A DNA stretch of 64,000 nucleotides from an uncultured Lactococcus sp. (lineage in GTDB: Bacteria; Bacillota; Bacilli; Lactobacillales; Streptococcaceae), in the NCBI RefSeq assembly GCF_934191625.1, contig NZ_CAKPUG010000002.1, positions 310,001 to 374,000 of the forward strand, given 5' to 3'. The notes below the pieces were generated by a model. It saw nothing but the letters and a program-made list of their open reading frames with translations. It ran no database searches and had not been told where the DNA came from. Within the stretch, counting starts at the first letter, position 1. The number at the start of each line of letters is the position of its first letter. Positions 1 to 7,535 of the stretch are shown here, in pieces. A program made the position numbers and the translations under genes.

Positions 1-982
1 CACCAAGCGCCGGTTGGTCATAGGCCGTGATAAGCTTGGTACCTACACCCCAAACATCAATCTTCGCTCGCTGCATTTTCAAGTTCAAAATTGTTGACTC
101 GTCCAAGTCATTTGAAGCATAGATTTTGGCATCAGTAAAGCCAGCTTCGTCCAGTTGCTTACGTACTTTTTTCGAGATATAGGCCATATCTCCAGAGTCA
201 ATGCGGACACCTTGGAAATTAATTTTGTCACCAAATTCACGTGCCACACGAATAGCTGCCGGAACACCAATGTTCAAAGTATCATATGTATCCACAAGGA
301 AAACACAATCTTTATGTGTCTGTGCATAAGCTTTAAAAGCTTCATAATCGTTGCCATAGCTCTGAACTAAAGCATGGGCATGTGTTCCGCTTGGTTTAAT
401 GCCAAAAATCTTAGCCGCACGCACATTGCTTGTGGCATCTGCACCACCAATATAGGCCGCACGCGTCCCCCAAATAGCAGCATCCATTTCTTGGGCGCGG
501 CGCGTACCAAACTCAAGTAAAGGATCATCACCGATCACAGACTTGATGCGTGAAGCCTTAGTTGCAATCAGTGTTTGAAAATTAATGATATTGAGGACAG
601 CCGTTTCGATAAGCTGGCATTCAGCTAACGGACCTTCTATCTGCACCAAAGGTTCGTTGGCGAATACGAGCTCTCCTTCTTGGACAGAACGGACTGTACC
701 TGTAAAGCGAAGCTTTGTCAGATATTCCAAAAAATCCTCAGGATAATCTAGATCTCGAAGGTAAGAAATATCTGTTTCAGTAAACTTTAGATTGTTCAAG
801 TAGTTAACCATGCGTTCCAGACCTGCAAAAATAGCATAGCCGTTTTCAAAAGGCATTGAACGGAAAAAGACTTCAAAAACAGAATTGCGATTATGACGTC
901 CAAGCTCCCAATAGGTCTGCATCATATTTATTTGGTAAAGATCTGTATGTAAAGTTAAACTATCGTCTGGATATAGTGACAT
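1..982 (-). CDS. pncB: Nicotinate phosphoribosyltransferase, C-terminus cut by window edge
   Basis: Reading the minus strand from ATG at 982 gives an open frame running off the left edge (327 codons visible). It catalyses nicotinate + PRPP + ATP to nicotinate mononucleotide, the entry step of NAD salvage. The start MSLYPDDSLTLHTDLYQ, the segment GTRRAQEMDAAIWGTRAAY and the histidine-bearing KPSGTHAHALVQSYG are typical of the PncB family, and DTYDTL and VRIDSGD of its PRPP-binding barrel follow. An AAAGGAG ribosome site lies 6 nt before the start. It is divergent from nadD, whose enzyme uses the product. nadE often follows pncB, but that region is outside the window. Confidence 0.95.
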   Translation of the reverse strand, partial: MSLYPDDSLTLHTDLYQINMMQTYWELGRHNRNSVFEVFFRSMPFENGYAIFAGLERMVNYLNNLKFTETDISYLRDLDYPEDFLEYLTKLRFTGTVRSVQEGELVFANEPLVQIEGPLAECQLIETAVLNIINFQTLIATKASRIKSVIGDDPLLEFGTRRAQEMDAAIWGTRAAYIGGADATSNVRAAKIFGIKPSGTHAHALVQSYGNDYEAFKAYAQTHKDCVFLVDTYDTLNIGVPAAIRVAREFGDKINFQGVRIDSGDMAYISKKVRKQLDEAGFTDAKIYASNDLDESTILNLKMQRAKIDVWGVGTKLITAYDQPALG

Positions 983-1249
983 GGTGACTCCTTTTATGAG
1001 TGACAAATTATATTCTAACTCTATTTTAACAAAATTTGACGGTAAATTGTATTGTCATCACCTTTACTTACAAATATTCAGGGACATCTCTATCTTCATG
1101 TTGAAATTATCTCAATGCTTCTTAAATTCTTCATGAGTTTAAACGCAATAAATTATTATTTTCTTATTTGAAAATACTCATGTGACTGATGAAAGTGGGC
1201 TTTTCTGGTATAATATGAAAAGAATTAAAAAGGAGCTATATATCCACTA
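983..1249. promoter_or_regulatory. Divergent promoter region pncB / nadD
   Basis: This 267-nt gap separates two NAD-salvage genes read outward. Toward nadD an extended -10 box (TGGTATAAT, 1206-1214) precedes an AAAGGAG site. Toward pncB there are two candidate -10 boxes on the minus strand, a TGTTAAAAT and a TATAAT nearer the gene. AT-rich; no RNA gene or convincing regulator palindrome was seen. A niacin-responsive repressor site would be expected here in some Firmicutes, but I could not assign one. Confidence 0.5.
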
Positions 1250-1837
1250 ATGGAACAAGCAAAAAGAAATAAAATCGGAATATTGGGCGGTAACTTTAAC
1301 CCGGTCCACTTTACCCATCTGATGATGGCTGATCAGGTCGCTCAACGCCTTGATTTAGATAAAGTTTGGCTCATGCCTGAGGCTCTTCCTCCACATGTCG
1401 ATGAGAAAAAAACGATCTCGGCTGAGCATCGTGTGAAAATGCTAGAGCTGGCGATTGCAGATAGTCCACGTTTATCACTTGAGTTAGGAGAAGTTGCACG
1501 CGGTGGGAAATCTTACACTTATGACACGATGAAGCACCTCACTCAAGCTTATCCAGACACTGATTTTTATTTTATCATTGGTAGCGATATGGTAGAATAT
1601 CTTCCGAAATGGTACAAGATCGATGCCTTACTTGACTTGGTTGAGTTTGTTGCTGTTCAACGTTCAACCGAGCCCGTTGAAAGTCCTTATCCTGTCCAAT
1701 GGGTGGACTTACCTCTTTCTTTTGCTTCCAGTACTTCTTTACGTAAGATGTTTAAAGATAGAATCGATCCGGTTTACCTCATGCCTCAATCTGTTATCGA
1801 TTATATTAAAAAAAATAAGCTCTATCTTGAAGGATAG
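1250..1837 (+). CDS. nadD: Nicotinate-nucleotide adenylyltransferase
   Basis: 195 residues, the usual length. It converts nicotinate mononucleotide + ATP to deamido-NAD in the cytoplasm. The nucleotidyltransferase signature GGNFNPVHFTH sits at residues 13-23 and the second ATP-binding motif SSTSLRKM near residue 160; the FIIGSDM segment lies between. The ATG at 1250 is supported by AAAGGAG about 14 nt upstream and an extended -10 promoter. In many Firmicutes nadD is followed by yqeK; here it stands alone and meets rnr tail to tail with only 10 nt between. Divergent pncB supplies its substrate. Confidence 0.95.
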   Translation: MEQAKRNKIGILGGNFNPVHFTHLMMADQVAQRLDLDKVWLMPEALPPHVDEKKTISAEHRVKMLELAIADSPRLSLELGEVARGGKSYTYDTMKHLTQAYPDTDFYFIIGSDMVEYLPKWYKIDALLDLVEFVAVQRSTEPVESPYPVQWVDLPLSFASSTSLRKMFKDRIDPVYLMPQSVIDYIKKNKLYLEG

Positions 1838-1846
1838 AACTTTTTT
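1818..1846 (+). terminator. Terminator of nadD
   Basis: A stem with arms 1818-1826 and 1833-1841 (one C-A mismatch) is followed by a T run. The stem overlaps the last codons of nadD. It separates nadD from the convergent rnr gene. Confidence 0.6.
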
Positions 1847-1847
1847 A

Positions 1848-3848
1848 TTATTCTTCGATAATTTCTTCAAAATCAACGGTTCCCTTACGTTTATTAGCAG
1901 AAATAACACGAATTTTTAGGACATCTCCCATACGATAAGTTTTCTCAGATTTTTTACCTTTAAAAATATCTTCTTCTTCATCGAATTCAATGGCTTCTTC
2001 AACACCTGTGTGAAGATTGACCGTACGAATCAAACCTTGAACCGTATTATCAAGTTCCATGAAGAGGCCAAATTTTTGAACACCAGTTACGGTTGCTGAG
2101 TAAACTTCACCGATATGATCTTGCATATACTCTGCTTTTTTCATCGCATCCACGATTCGTTCCGTAACAACTGCGCGATGTTCCATGTCAGAAGACTGTT
2201 TAGCAATTTCAGGTAAACGTTCTTTCCATTCTTCTTTCGTACGATTTGAGTGATCTTTTGGATAAAGATGAAGCAAACGATGCACGATCAAGTCCGGATA
2301 ACGACGAATCGGACTGGTAAAGTGGGTGTAGTCTGTCGCAGCTAATCCATAGTGCTGTGTATTTTTTTCTGAATACAGAGCTGTCGACATCGTGTGACGT
2401 AATTGATACGTTAGTGTTTTTTCAAAAGCTGTTCCTTTAATCTCTTCGGCAAAGTAATTCACCGCTTCATGAGAATTTGAGCTTAAGCTAAAGCCAGCAT
2501 CCGCAGCCTTTTCCATTAATTTAGCAAAGGCTTTTTCTTTAGGCTTGTCGTGCACACGATAAAGTGACGGCAATTTTTTCTTTTGAAAATCAAGAGCAAC
2601 AGTTTCATTGGCTGCCAACATGAAGGATTCAATCATGCGTTCTGCAGTACCACGTTCACGTTTCACAACATCAATTGCGTGACCTTTTTCATCCAAGATA
2701 ACTTTTGCTTCACTTTCGTCAAATTCGATCATACCACGTTGATGACGCATCTCTTCAAGCAGCGCATGAAGTTCCCCAGCAATAGCGACAGAATCCACAA
2801 TTTTAGGGAATTGCTCTAGACTTTCGCGATGTCCTTCTTGCCCTTTATTAAGCATCTTGTTTACTGTTGAATAAGTCATACGGTAAGTTGTCTTAATCAC
2901 GGACGGACCTATCTTGTAATTGATAATTTTGCCAGAGTTATTGATTTCCATCACACAGGACATCGTCAACCGCTCTTGCGCTTCGTTCAGTGAACAGAGG
3001 TTATTGGACAGCTTAACGGGTAACATTGGCACGACACGATCGGTAACATAGACAGATGTAGCACGTGCAAAAGCTTCCTCATCCAAAGGTGAACCGTCAG
3101 TGACATAGTGAGAAACGTCAGCGATATGAACACCCAGTTCATAATTTCCGTTTTCTAACTTTTTAACATGGATGGCATCATCCAAGTCTTTCGAATCTTC
3201 GCCATCAATCGTATAAGTGATTTCTGAGCGGTAGTCGTCACGACCTGCAAAATCTTCTTCCGATAATTCTTCTGGGATTGCTTCAGTTTGAGCCATTGTT
3301 TCTGCTGTAAATTCTTGCGGAATTTTCATGGCGCAAAGCACTTCCAAAATATCGATACCCACATCATCCTTGTGCCCGATAATTTCTAACATTTGTCCTT
3401 CAAATGCTTTATTTTCATCAGGATGTTGCGTTACTTTAACGCTGACTACATCACCTTCTTGTACTTCAGGCAACGGTTGCTTGATATACAAAGGATCTGT
3501 GATTTTATCATTGTAGAGTTGAATCGTTCCTTTATAGCCTGTAAGTTTGCTTTGACGGCTGGATAAGCTTTGATAGCTTCCAACAGTTTCCGTCACTGAG
3601 CGTTTTGTGATTTTGATTATTTGTCCATCTGCACCGCGTTTAGCATTTTTTTGATGAAGCACACGAACAATTACTGTATCTCCATCCATTGCTGATTTGG
3701 TAAATTTTGGTGAGATGAAGATGTCATTACTCTTGTCAATCGCATCGAGCGGGTTCACAAAGCCAAATCCTTTCGGATGTTTATGAAAAACGCCTTCAAC
3801 TTCGTTTTTTTCTGGTGTATTAATAATTAAATCTGATATTTTTGCCAT
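1848..3848 (-). CDS. rnr: RNase R-family 3'-5' exoribonuclease (short form)
   Basis: 666 residues. Degrades structured RNA from the 3' end. Order of domains: N-terminal OB/cold-shock domains (roughly 15-160, GVFHKHPKGFGFV), the RNB catalytic domain from about residue 205 with the acidic motif DGEDSKDLDDAIHV, and a C-terminal S1 domain (about 575-650, GEVYSATVTGVQKFGLFME). It is shorter than the roughly 770-820 residues usual for RNase R. Lactococci are known to have two paralogues (vacB1, vacB2), and the size fits the shorter one. The gene appears monocistronic and converges on nadD. Confidence 0.92.
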   Translation of the reverse strand: MAKISDLIINTPEKNEVEGVFHKHPKGFGFVNPLDAIDKSNDIFISPKFTKSAMDGDTVIVRVLHQKNAKRGADGQIIKITKRSVTETVGSYQSLSSRQSKLTGYKGTIQLYNDKITDPLYIKQPLPEVQEGDVVSVKVTQHPDENKAFEGQMLEIIGHKDDVGIDILEVLCAMKIPQEFTAETMAQTEAIPEELSEEDFAGRDDYRSEITYTIDGEDSKDLDDAIHVKKLENGNYELGVHIADVSHYVTDGSPLDEEAFARATSVYVTDRVVPMLPVKLSNNLCSLNEAQERLTMSCVMEINNSGKIINYKIGPSVIKTTYRMTYSTVNKMLNKGQEGHRESLEQFPKIVDSVAIAGELHALLEEMRHQRGMIEFDESEAKVILDEKGHAIDVVKRERGTAERMIESFMLAANETVALDFQKKKLPSLYRVHDKPKEKAFAKLMEKAADAGFSLSSNSHEAVNYFAEEIKGTAFEKTLTYQLRHTMSTALYSEKNTQHYGLAATDYTHFTSPIRRYPDLIVHRLLHLYPKDHSNRTKEEWKERLPEIAKQSSDMEHRAVVTERIVDAMKKAEYMQDHIGEVYSATVTGVQKFGLFMELDNTVQGLIRTVNLHTGVEEAIEFDEEEDIFKGKKSEKTYRMGDVLKIRVISANKRKGTVDFEEIIEE

Positions 3849-3933
3849 TATTATCTTTCTGTTTTTTAAATCTATCTTTTCTATTATAACACACCCTACA
3901 AGACGTCTTTTGTTTTGAAATGTTTTTTTATAC

Positions 3934-5046
3934 TCATTCTTCTTTTTTATTCACATAGAGATTCATTTCCTTTTGGTAATGTTTCATATCCCATTCTGAA
4001 TTATCTGTATTTAAATGTTGCGCTAGAAGATAGGCAATGTAAGGTCCTGTAGTTAATCCTGAGGAACCTAAACCACTCGCAACGCTCAAACCCTTCTCTT
4101 GCACTATAGGTCCAAAGAAGGGAGCAAAATCTGCAGTGTACGCGCGTGTCCCGACACGGTAGCTATAAGCTGTGTCTGCAAAATAATCCTCCTTTAAGAA
4201 GGTTTGCACGCCTTTCGTCAGTTGCTCAAAAGCTTCTTTTGTCGGTTCTAAATCCCAACCAGCTTCATTTTCATGAGTTGCGCCCAAAAGTAGACGGCCA
4301 CTTTGAAAAGGAATCAGGTCGGCTTCACCTTCTAAGAAAGCAACGGGCCATTTCTCTGTCTCAAAGTTAGTCTCAAAAGACAACAATTGCCCTTTCTGGG
4401 GCGAGACTTTGGCTGTATAATCCAGTTGATCCAGTAATGTTTTCAATGCTGGTCCCGGTGTCAAGACAAGTTCGTCTACTTCCACTTCCTCTTGCACTGA
4501 AGTCACACGCCATGTTGTCTTTCCCTTTTTGACTTGGGCTTCTGCGCTGATTACACGAACACCGCGTGTTTGGGCACGTTCCCGAAGATGTTGCAAATAA
4601 GCTTTTCCATCTAGTCGTGCGCCTCCAGAGATGTATAAGCTTTCGACAGGTTTCAGCAAAGGCAGCATCTCTGCTGTTTCTTCTGCTGTGAGATGATGTA
4701 TCTCACCAATCGCAGGTGCAATTGCACGACGCTCTAAAGCAAGCTGTTCGAGGTCTTGAAGCGCTTGTGGACTTCTGACGAAGAGTGTCCCACACTTTTC
4801 GTAAATGTTTTCATCTAAGCTCAAGTCTTTGACCAGTTGTTCAAAAAAAGCAGCGCCATCTTTAGCTAAAGCATACCATTGTTTGTTTCTTCGTTTGGAG
4901 AGCCATGGAGAAATAATCCCTGCACTGGCACCTGTCGCCTGATGTTTGCCAGAATCAAAAACTGTAATGTCAAATTTTTCTGTATCTAAGTAATTGGCCA
5001 AGGTCATGCCGATGATGCCGCCACCAATAATCGCTATTTTTTTCAT
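3934..5046 (-). CDS. FAD-dependent oxidoreductase, DAO/glycine oxidase-like family
   Basis: 370 residues. The N-terminal Rossmann motif IAIIGGGIIG (residues 4-13) and the ASAGIISPW segment mark the D-amino acid oxidase (DAO) superfamily; the end (SVASGLGSSGLTTGP) is the usual second FAD contact. These proteins oxidise amines or amino acids with FAD, but the substrate cannot be told from sequence. No partner gene adjoins it. Expression signal is striking: TTGACT (5076-5081), a 17-nt spacer, AATAAT (5053-5058) and then only 6 nt before ATG, with no Shine-Dalgarno sequence, so the mRNA is probably leaderless (inference). Confidence 0.85.
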   Translation of the reverse strand: MKKIAIIGGGIIGMTLANYLDTEKFDITVFDSGKHQATGASAGIISPWLSKRRNKQWYALAKDGAAFFEQLVKDLSLDENIYEKCGTLFVRSPQALQDLEQLALERRAIAPAIGEIHHLTAEETAEMLPLLKPVESLYISGGARLDGKAYLQHLRERAQTRGVRVISAEAQVKKGKTTWRVTSVQEEVEVDELVLTPGPALKTLLDQLDYTAKVSPQKGQLLSFETNFETEKWPVAFLEGEADLIPFQSGRLLLGATHENEAGWDLEPTKEAFEQLTKGVQTFLKEDYFADTAYSYRVGTRAYTADFAPFFGPIVQEKGLSVASGLGSSGLTTGPYIAYLLAQHLNTDNSEWDMKHYQKEMNLYVNKKEE

Positions 5047-5081
5047 AAATTAATTATTCCATATGGTGCATTTTAAGTCAA
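5047..5081 (-). promoter_or_regulatory. Promoter predicting a leaderless mRNA
   Basis: -35 TTGACT 5076-5081, 17-nt spacer, -10 AATAAT 5053-5058 preceded by TGG. The -10 ends 6 nt from the ATG, placing the transcription start on or next to the A of the start codon. Confidence 0.7.
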
Positions 5082-5130
5082 ATCCATATTTTAGCTTTAA
5101 AAATTTCCTAAGAGAGAAAATATATTTTAA

Positions 5131-5655
5131 CTAACTTTTCGCTTTCGTTTTGCGCTTATAAGCCAGCTCAACAAATTGTCCATATCTTGTTGTTCCTTGT
5201 AACTCTAAGTCTGCCGCATAATTCCCTTGAGGAAAAAGCGGAATACCTTCCCCTAAAATGACAGGTGCAATTGTTATTTGGTACTCATCAATAAGATCAG
5301 ATTCCATGAACTCCTTAATCAGTTGACCGCCACCAACTAACCAGATTTCTCCTTGAAGTTCTTTGACAAATGATGTTAGATTTCTTGGATGCACAAACTT
5401 GATATTAGCTTTGTCTCCCCAAGTTTGTCTTGAAAAAACATAAGTCACTTTATCTTCATAGGGCCATGTTTCTAGCTTTTGATCTAAAAGCCATTGATAA
5501 GTTCTGCTGCCCATGATGACGATGTCGACAGTTGAGAGGAAGTGAGAAATACCATTGTCTCCCTCTCCTTCAACAGACATTAACCAATCTAAATTATCCT
5601 GTTTATCAGCGATATATCCGTCTAATGTTTGAGCGATAAAAAGTTTTACTGACAT
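5131..5655 (-). CDS. Dihydrofolate reductase-like protein (RibD C-terminal domain family)
   Basis: 174 residues forming a single RibD_C/DHFR-fold domain. Visible signatures are SVKLFIAQTLDGYIADKQ at the start, DIVIMGSRTYQWLL near residue 45-58 and the NADPH-loop WLVGGGQLIKEF near residue 104-115. Members of this group (YwjB/YyaP type) are NADPH-dependent reductases of unknown substrate; they are not the folate enzyme, which has different motifs. A good ribosome site (AAAGGAG) precedes the ATG at 5655. It stands alone between the DAO-type gene and the 55-residue gene. Confidence 0.85.
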   Translation of the reverse strand: MSVKLFIAQTLDGYIADKQDNLDWLMSVEGEGDNGISHFLSTVDIVIMGSRTYQWLLDQKLETWPYEDKVTYVFSRQTWGDKANIKFVHPRNLTSFVKELQGEIWLVGGGQLIKEFMESDLIDEYQITIAPVILGEGIPLFPQGNYAADLELQGTTRYGQFVELAYKRKTKAKS

Positions 5656-5750
5656 GATATCTCCTTTTCGTTTCTTAATTTGCTTTATTTAGCTTAGCAA
5701 GACTAAATTATAAATTCAAGCTAATTGCTCTTGTTTTCTCCCGTATTATA

Positions 5751-5777
5751 AAAATAAAAACCATGGAAAACATGGTT
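5751..5777 (-). terminator. Terminator downstream of the 55-residue gene
   Basis: Stem AACCATG/CATGGTT (5759-5765, 5771-5777) followed on the minus strand by a T-rich run. It ends the obg/55-residue gene transcript. Confidence 0.75.
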
Positions 5778-5783
5778 ATATTT

Positions 5784-5951
5784 TTATTCGTCTTCTTTTT
5801 TGTTTACTTCTTGTGCAGCTTTTGAGAGGCGGAGTTTACCTGAGGGATTATATTTCTTAATCAAAGCATCAATCCGTTCGTCTGTCCAAAAATCTGCTGA
5901 GGCAATAAATTCACCGTTTTCATCACGGTCAGAAATAATCTTAAAGCCCAT
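5784..5951 (-). CDS. Small acidic hypothetical protein (55 residues)
   Basis: A 55-codon frame read on the minus strand from ATG at 5951, starting MGFKIISDRDENGEFIASAD and ending VNKKEDE. An AGGAGG site lies 6 nt before the ATG. It sits 18 nt downstream of obg and before a clear terminator, so it is probably cotranscribed with obg. It is soluble, without signal peptide or membrane segment, with a charged C-terminal tail. I recognise no family; small proteins following obg in lactococci and streptococci are common and uncharacterised. Confidence 0.8.
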   Translation of the reverse strand: MGFKIISDRDENGEFIASADFWTDERIDALIKKYNPSGKLRLSKAAQEVNKKEDE

Positions 5952-5969
5952 CTCAATCCTCCTACGCTA

Positions 5970-7283
5970 TTAATCTACAAATTCAAACTCAAATTTCTCA
6001 ATACGTACCAAGTCACCATCACGCGCACCTGCCGCACGAAGTTGTTCATCAACGCCCATCGAGCGAAGTTGACGGGCAAATTTCATGACAGATTCATCAC
6101 GGTCAAAGTTAGTCATCTTGAAGAGTTTCTCAAGCTTAGTACCAGACAAGCGCCAAGCGGCATCATCATCACGTGAAATACTGAATGGTTGTTCTTCTTC
6201 TTCAAAGCCATAGTATGCTTCTTCATCGATGAAGTCTTCGTCTTCATACAACAAGAATTCTGTTGTTTCAGCCAAGAGTTCACTTGTACGTGCTAAAAGA
6301 CCTTGCAATCCTGTTTTTGTCAGACCAGAAACTTCAAAGATTTGAGGCATTTCTTGTCCTTCAGGCAGATTTTCAGCTAACTTTTTCTTGAAATCTGCAA
6401 GAATCTCTGGTGCATCTGGCATATCCATTTTGTTGGCCACAATCAATTGTGGACGCTCAAGCAAGCGAAGGTTGTAGCTTTCCAATTCCTTATTGATGGT
6501 TACATAATCCTCATAAGGATCACGTTCCTCAATCCCTGACATATCCAAAACATGCAAGAGAACACGTGTACGCTCAATGTGACGTAAGAACTGAATCCCT
6601 AAACCAGCTCCCGAATGTGCTCCTTCAATCAGACCCGGCATGTCCGCCATAACGAAACTATCGCCGTAACCAATTTGAACCATACCAATATTTGGCGTGA
6701 TTGTGGTGAAATGATAAGCTCCAATCTTTGGTCGTGCATTAGAGACAACACTCAAAAGAGTGGATTTCCCTACAGATGGGAAACCAACTAAACCAACATC
6801 AGCAAGAACACGCAGCTCAAGCATAAGCCATTTTTGCTCACCTGGTTCTCCATTTTCAGCAACTTCTGGTGCAGGGTTTCGCGGTGTAGCAAAGCGAATA
6901 TTCCCACGTCCGCCGCGGCCTCCTTTAGCAACGACAAATTCTTGACCTTTGTCAATCAAATCCACAATTACTTGGCCTGTTTCATTATCTTTAACTGTCG
7001 TTCCTTGTGGTACTTTAACAATCAGATCTTCTGCTCCACGTCCATGCATTCCTTTGTTCATACCTTTTTCACCTGGTTTTGCACGGAAAATACGGTTGTA
7101 TTTAAAGTCCATCAGGGTTGAAAGACCTTCATCTACGCGGAAGATAATATCTCCCCCACGTCCGCCATCTCCACCAGCAGGTCCACCATCAGGTACGTAT
7201 TTTTCACGACGGAAAGCAACTGCTCCATCTCCACCCTTACCAGCTCTTACTTCAATTCTAGCTGTATCTAAAAACAAGCTCAT
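5970..7283 (-). CDS. obg: Essential GTPase Obg
   Basis: 437 residues, the standard length. Obg binds the 50S subunit and (p)ppGpp and links ribosome assembly to the stress state. The glycine-rich Obg fold covers residues 1-158 ([17 protein letters not shown]), the G domain follows with GFPSVGKST (P-loop), [10 protein letters not shown] (G3) and NKMD (G4), and the C-terminal OCT domain ends at 437. It has its own promoter and an unusual structured leader upstream. The 55-residue gene follows. Confidence 0.97.
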   Translation of the reverse strand: MSLFLDTARIEVRAGKGGDGAVAFRREKYVPDGGPAGGDGGRGGDIIFRVDEGLSTLMDFKYNRIFRAKPGEKGMNKGMHGRGAEDLIVKVPQGTTVKDNETGQVIVDLIDKGQEFVVAKGGRGGRGNIRFATPRNPAPEVAENGEPGEQKWLMLELRVLADVGLVGFPSVGKSTLLSVVSNARPKIGAYHFTTITPNIGMVQIGYGDSFVMADMPGLIEGAHSGAGLGIQFLRHIERTRVLLHVLDMSGIEERDPYEDYVTINKELESYNLRLLERPQLIVANKMDMPDAPEILADFKKKLAENLPEGQEMPQIFEVSGLTKTGLQGLLARTSELLAETTEFLLYEDEDFIDEEAYYGFEEEEQPFSISRDDDAAWRLSGTKLEKLFKMTNFDRDESVMKFARQLRSMGVDEQLRAAGARDGDLVRIEKFEFEFVD

Positions 7284-7482
7284 TTTTATTTTTCCTATTT
7301 CTTCCTAAAAGCATACGCTCTTCTATTTGGTTCGAGTGCGATTTTCCAGCAGAACTAAACTTCATCATTTTTTACTGCTGTTTGCTGGAAAAGCTTTTTC
7401 CCATACATCTCACTCCACACTCCTTTGTGAGTAGAGTTTTGAACTCTACTATTTTACCATATTTCATTGTTTTTCTCAAAAG
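7284..7482 (-). promoter_or_regulatory. obg promoter and structured 5' leader
   Basis: Minus-strand promoter: TTGAGA, 17-nt spacer, TAAAAT with a TGG extension, about 7454-7482. The predicted RNA begins with a perfect 9-bp hairpin (7430-7438/7442-7450, 3-nt loop). A ribosome site and a 17-codon ORF (7408 to 7355) follow, and a perfect 10-bp inverted repeat (7342-7351/7383-7392) encloses most of that ORF. The rest of the gap to sbcC (7483-7535) shows nothing. Confidence 0.55.
7355..7408 (-). CDS. Possible 17-residue leader peptide upstream of obg
   Basis: ATG at 7408 reads MYGKKLFQQTAVKNDEV and stops at TAG 7355-7357. GGAG lies 4 nt and AAAGGAG about 14 nt upstream. It lies in the obg 5' leader between the arms of a 10-bp inverted repeat. 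It could be a regulatory leader peptide or chance; the composition is unremarkable. Confidence 0.25.
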   Translation of the reverse strand: MYGKKLFQQTAVKNDEV

Positions 7483-7535
7483 GGTACTTTGGAAAGCTGT
7501 AGGAACATTTTGCCTTAATTTATAACTAAAATATT

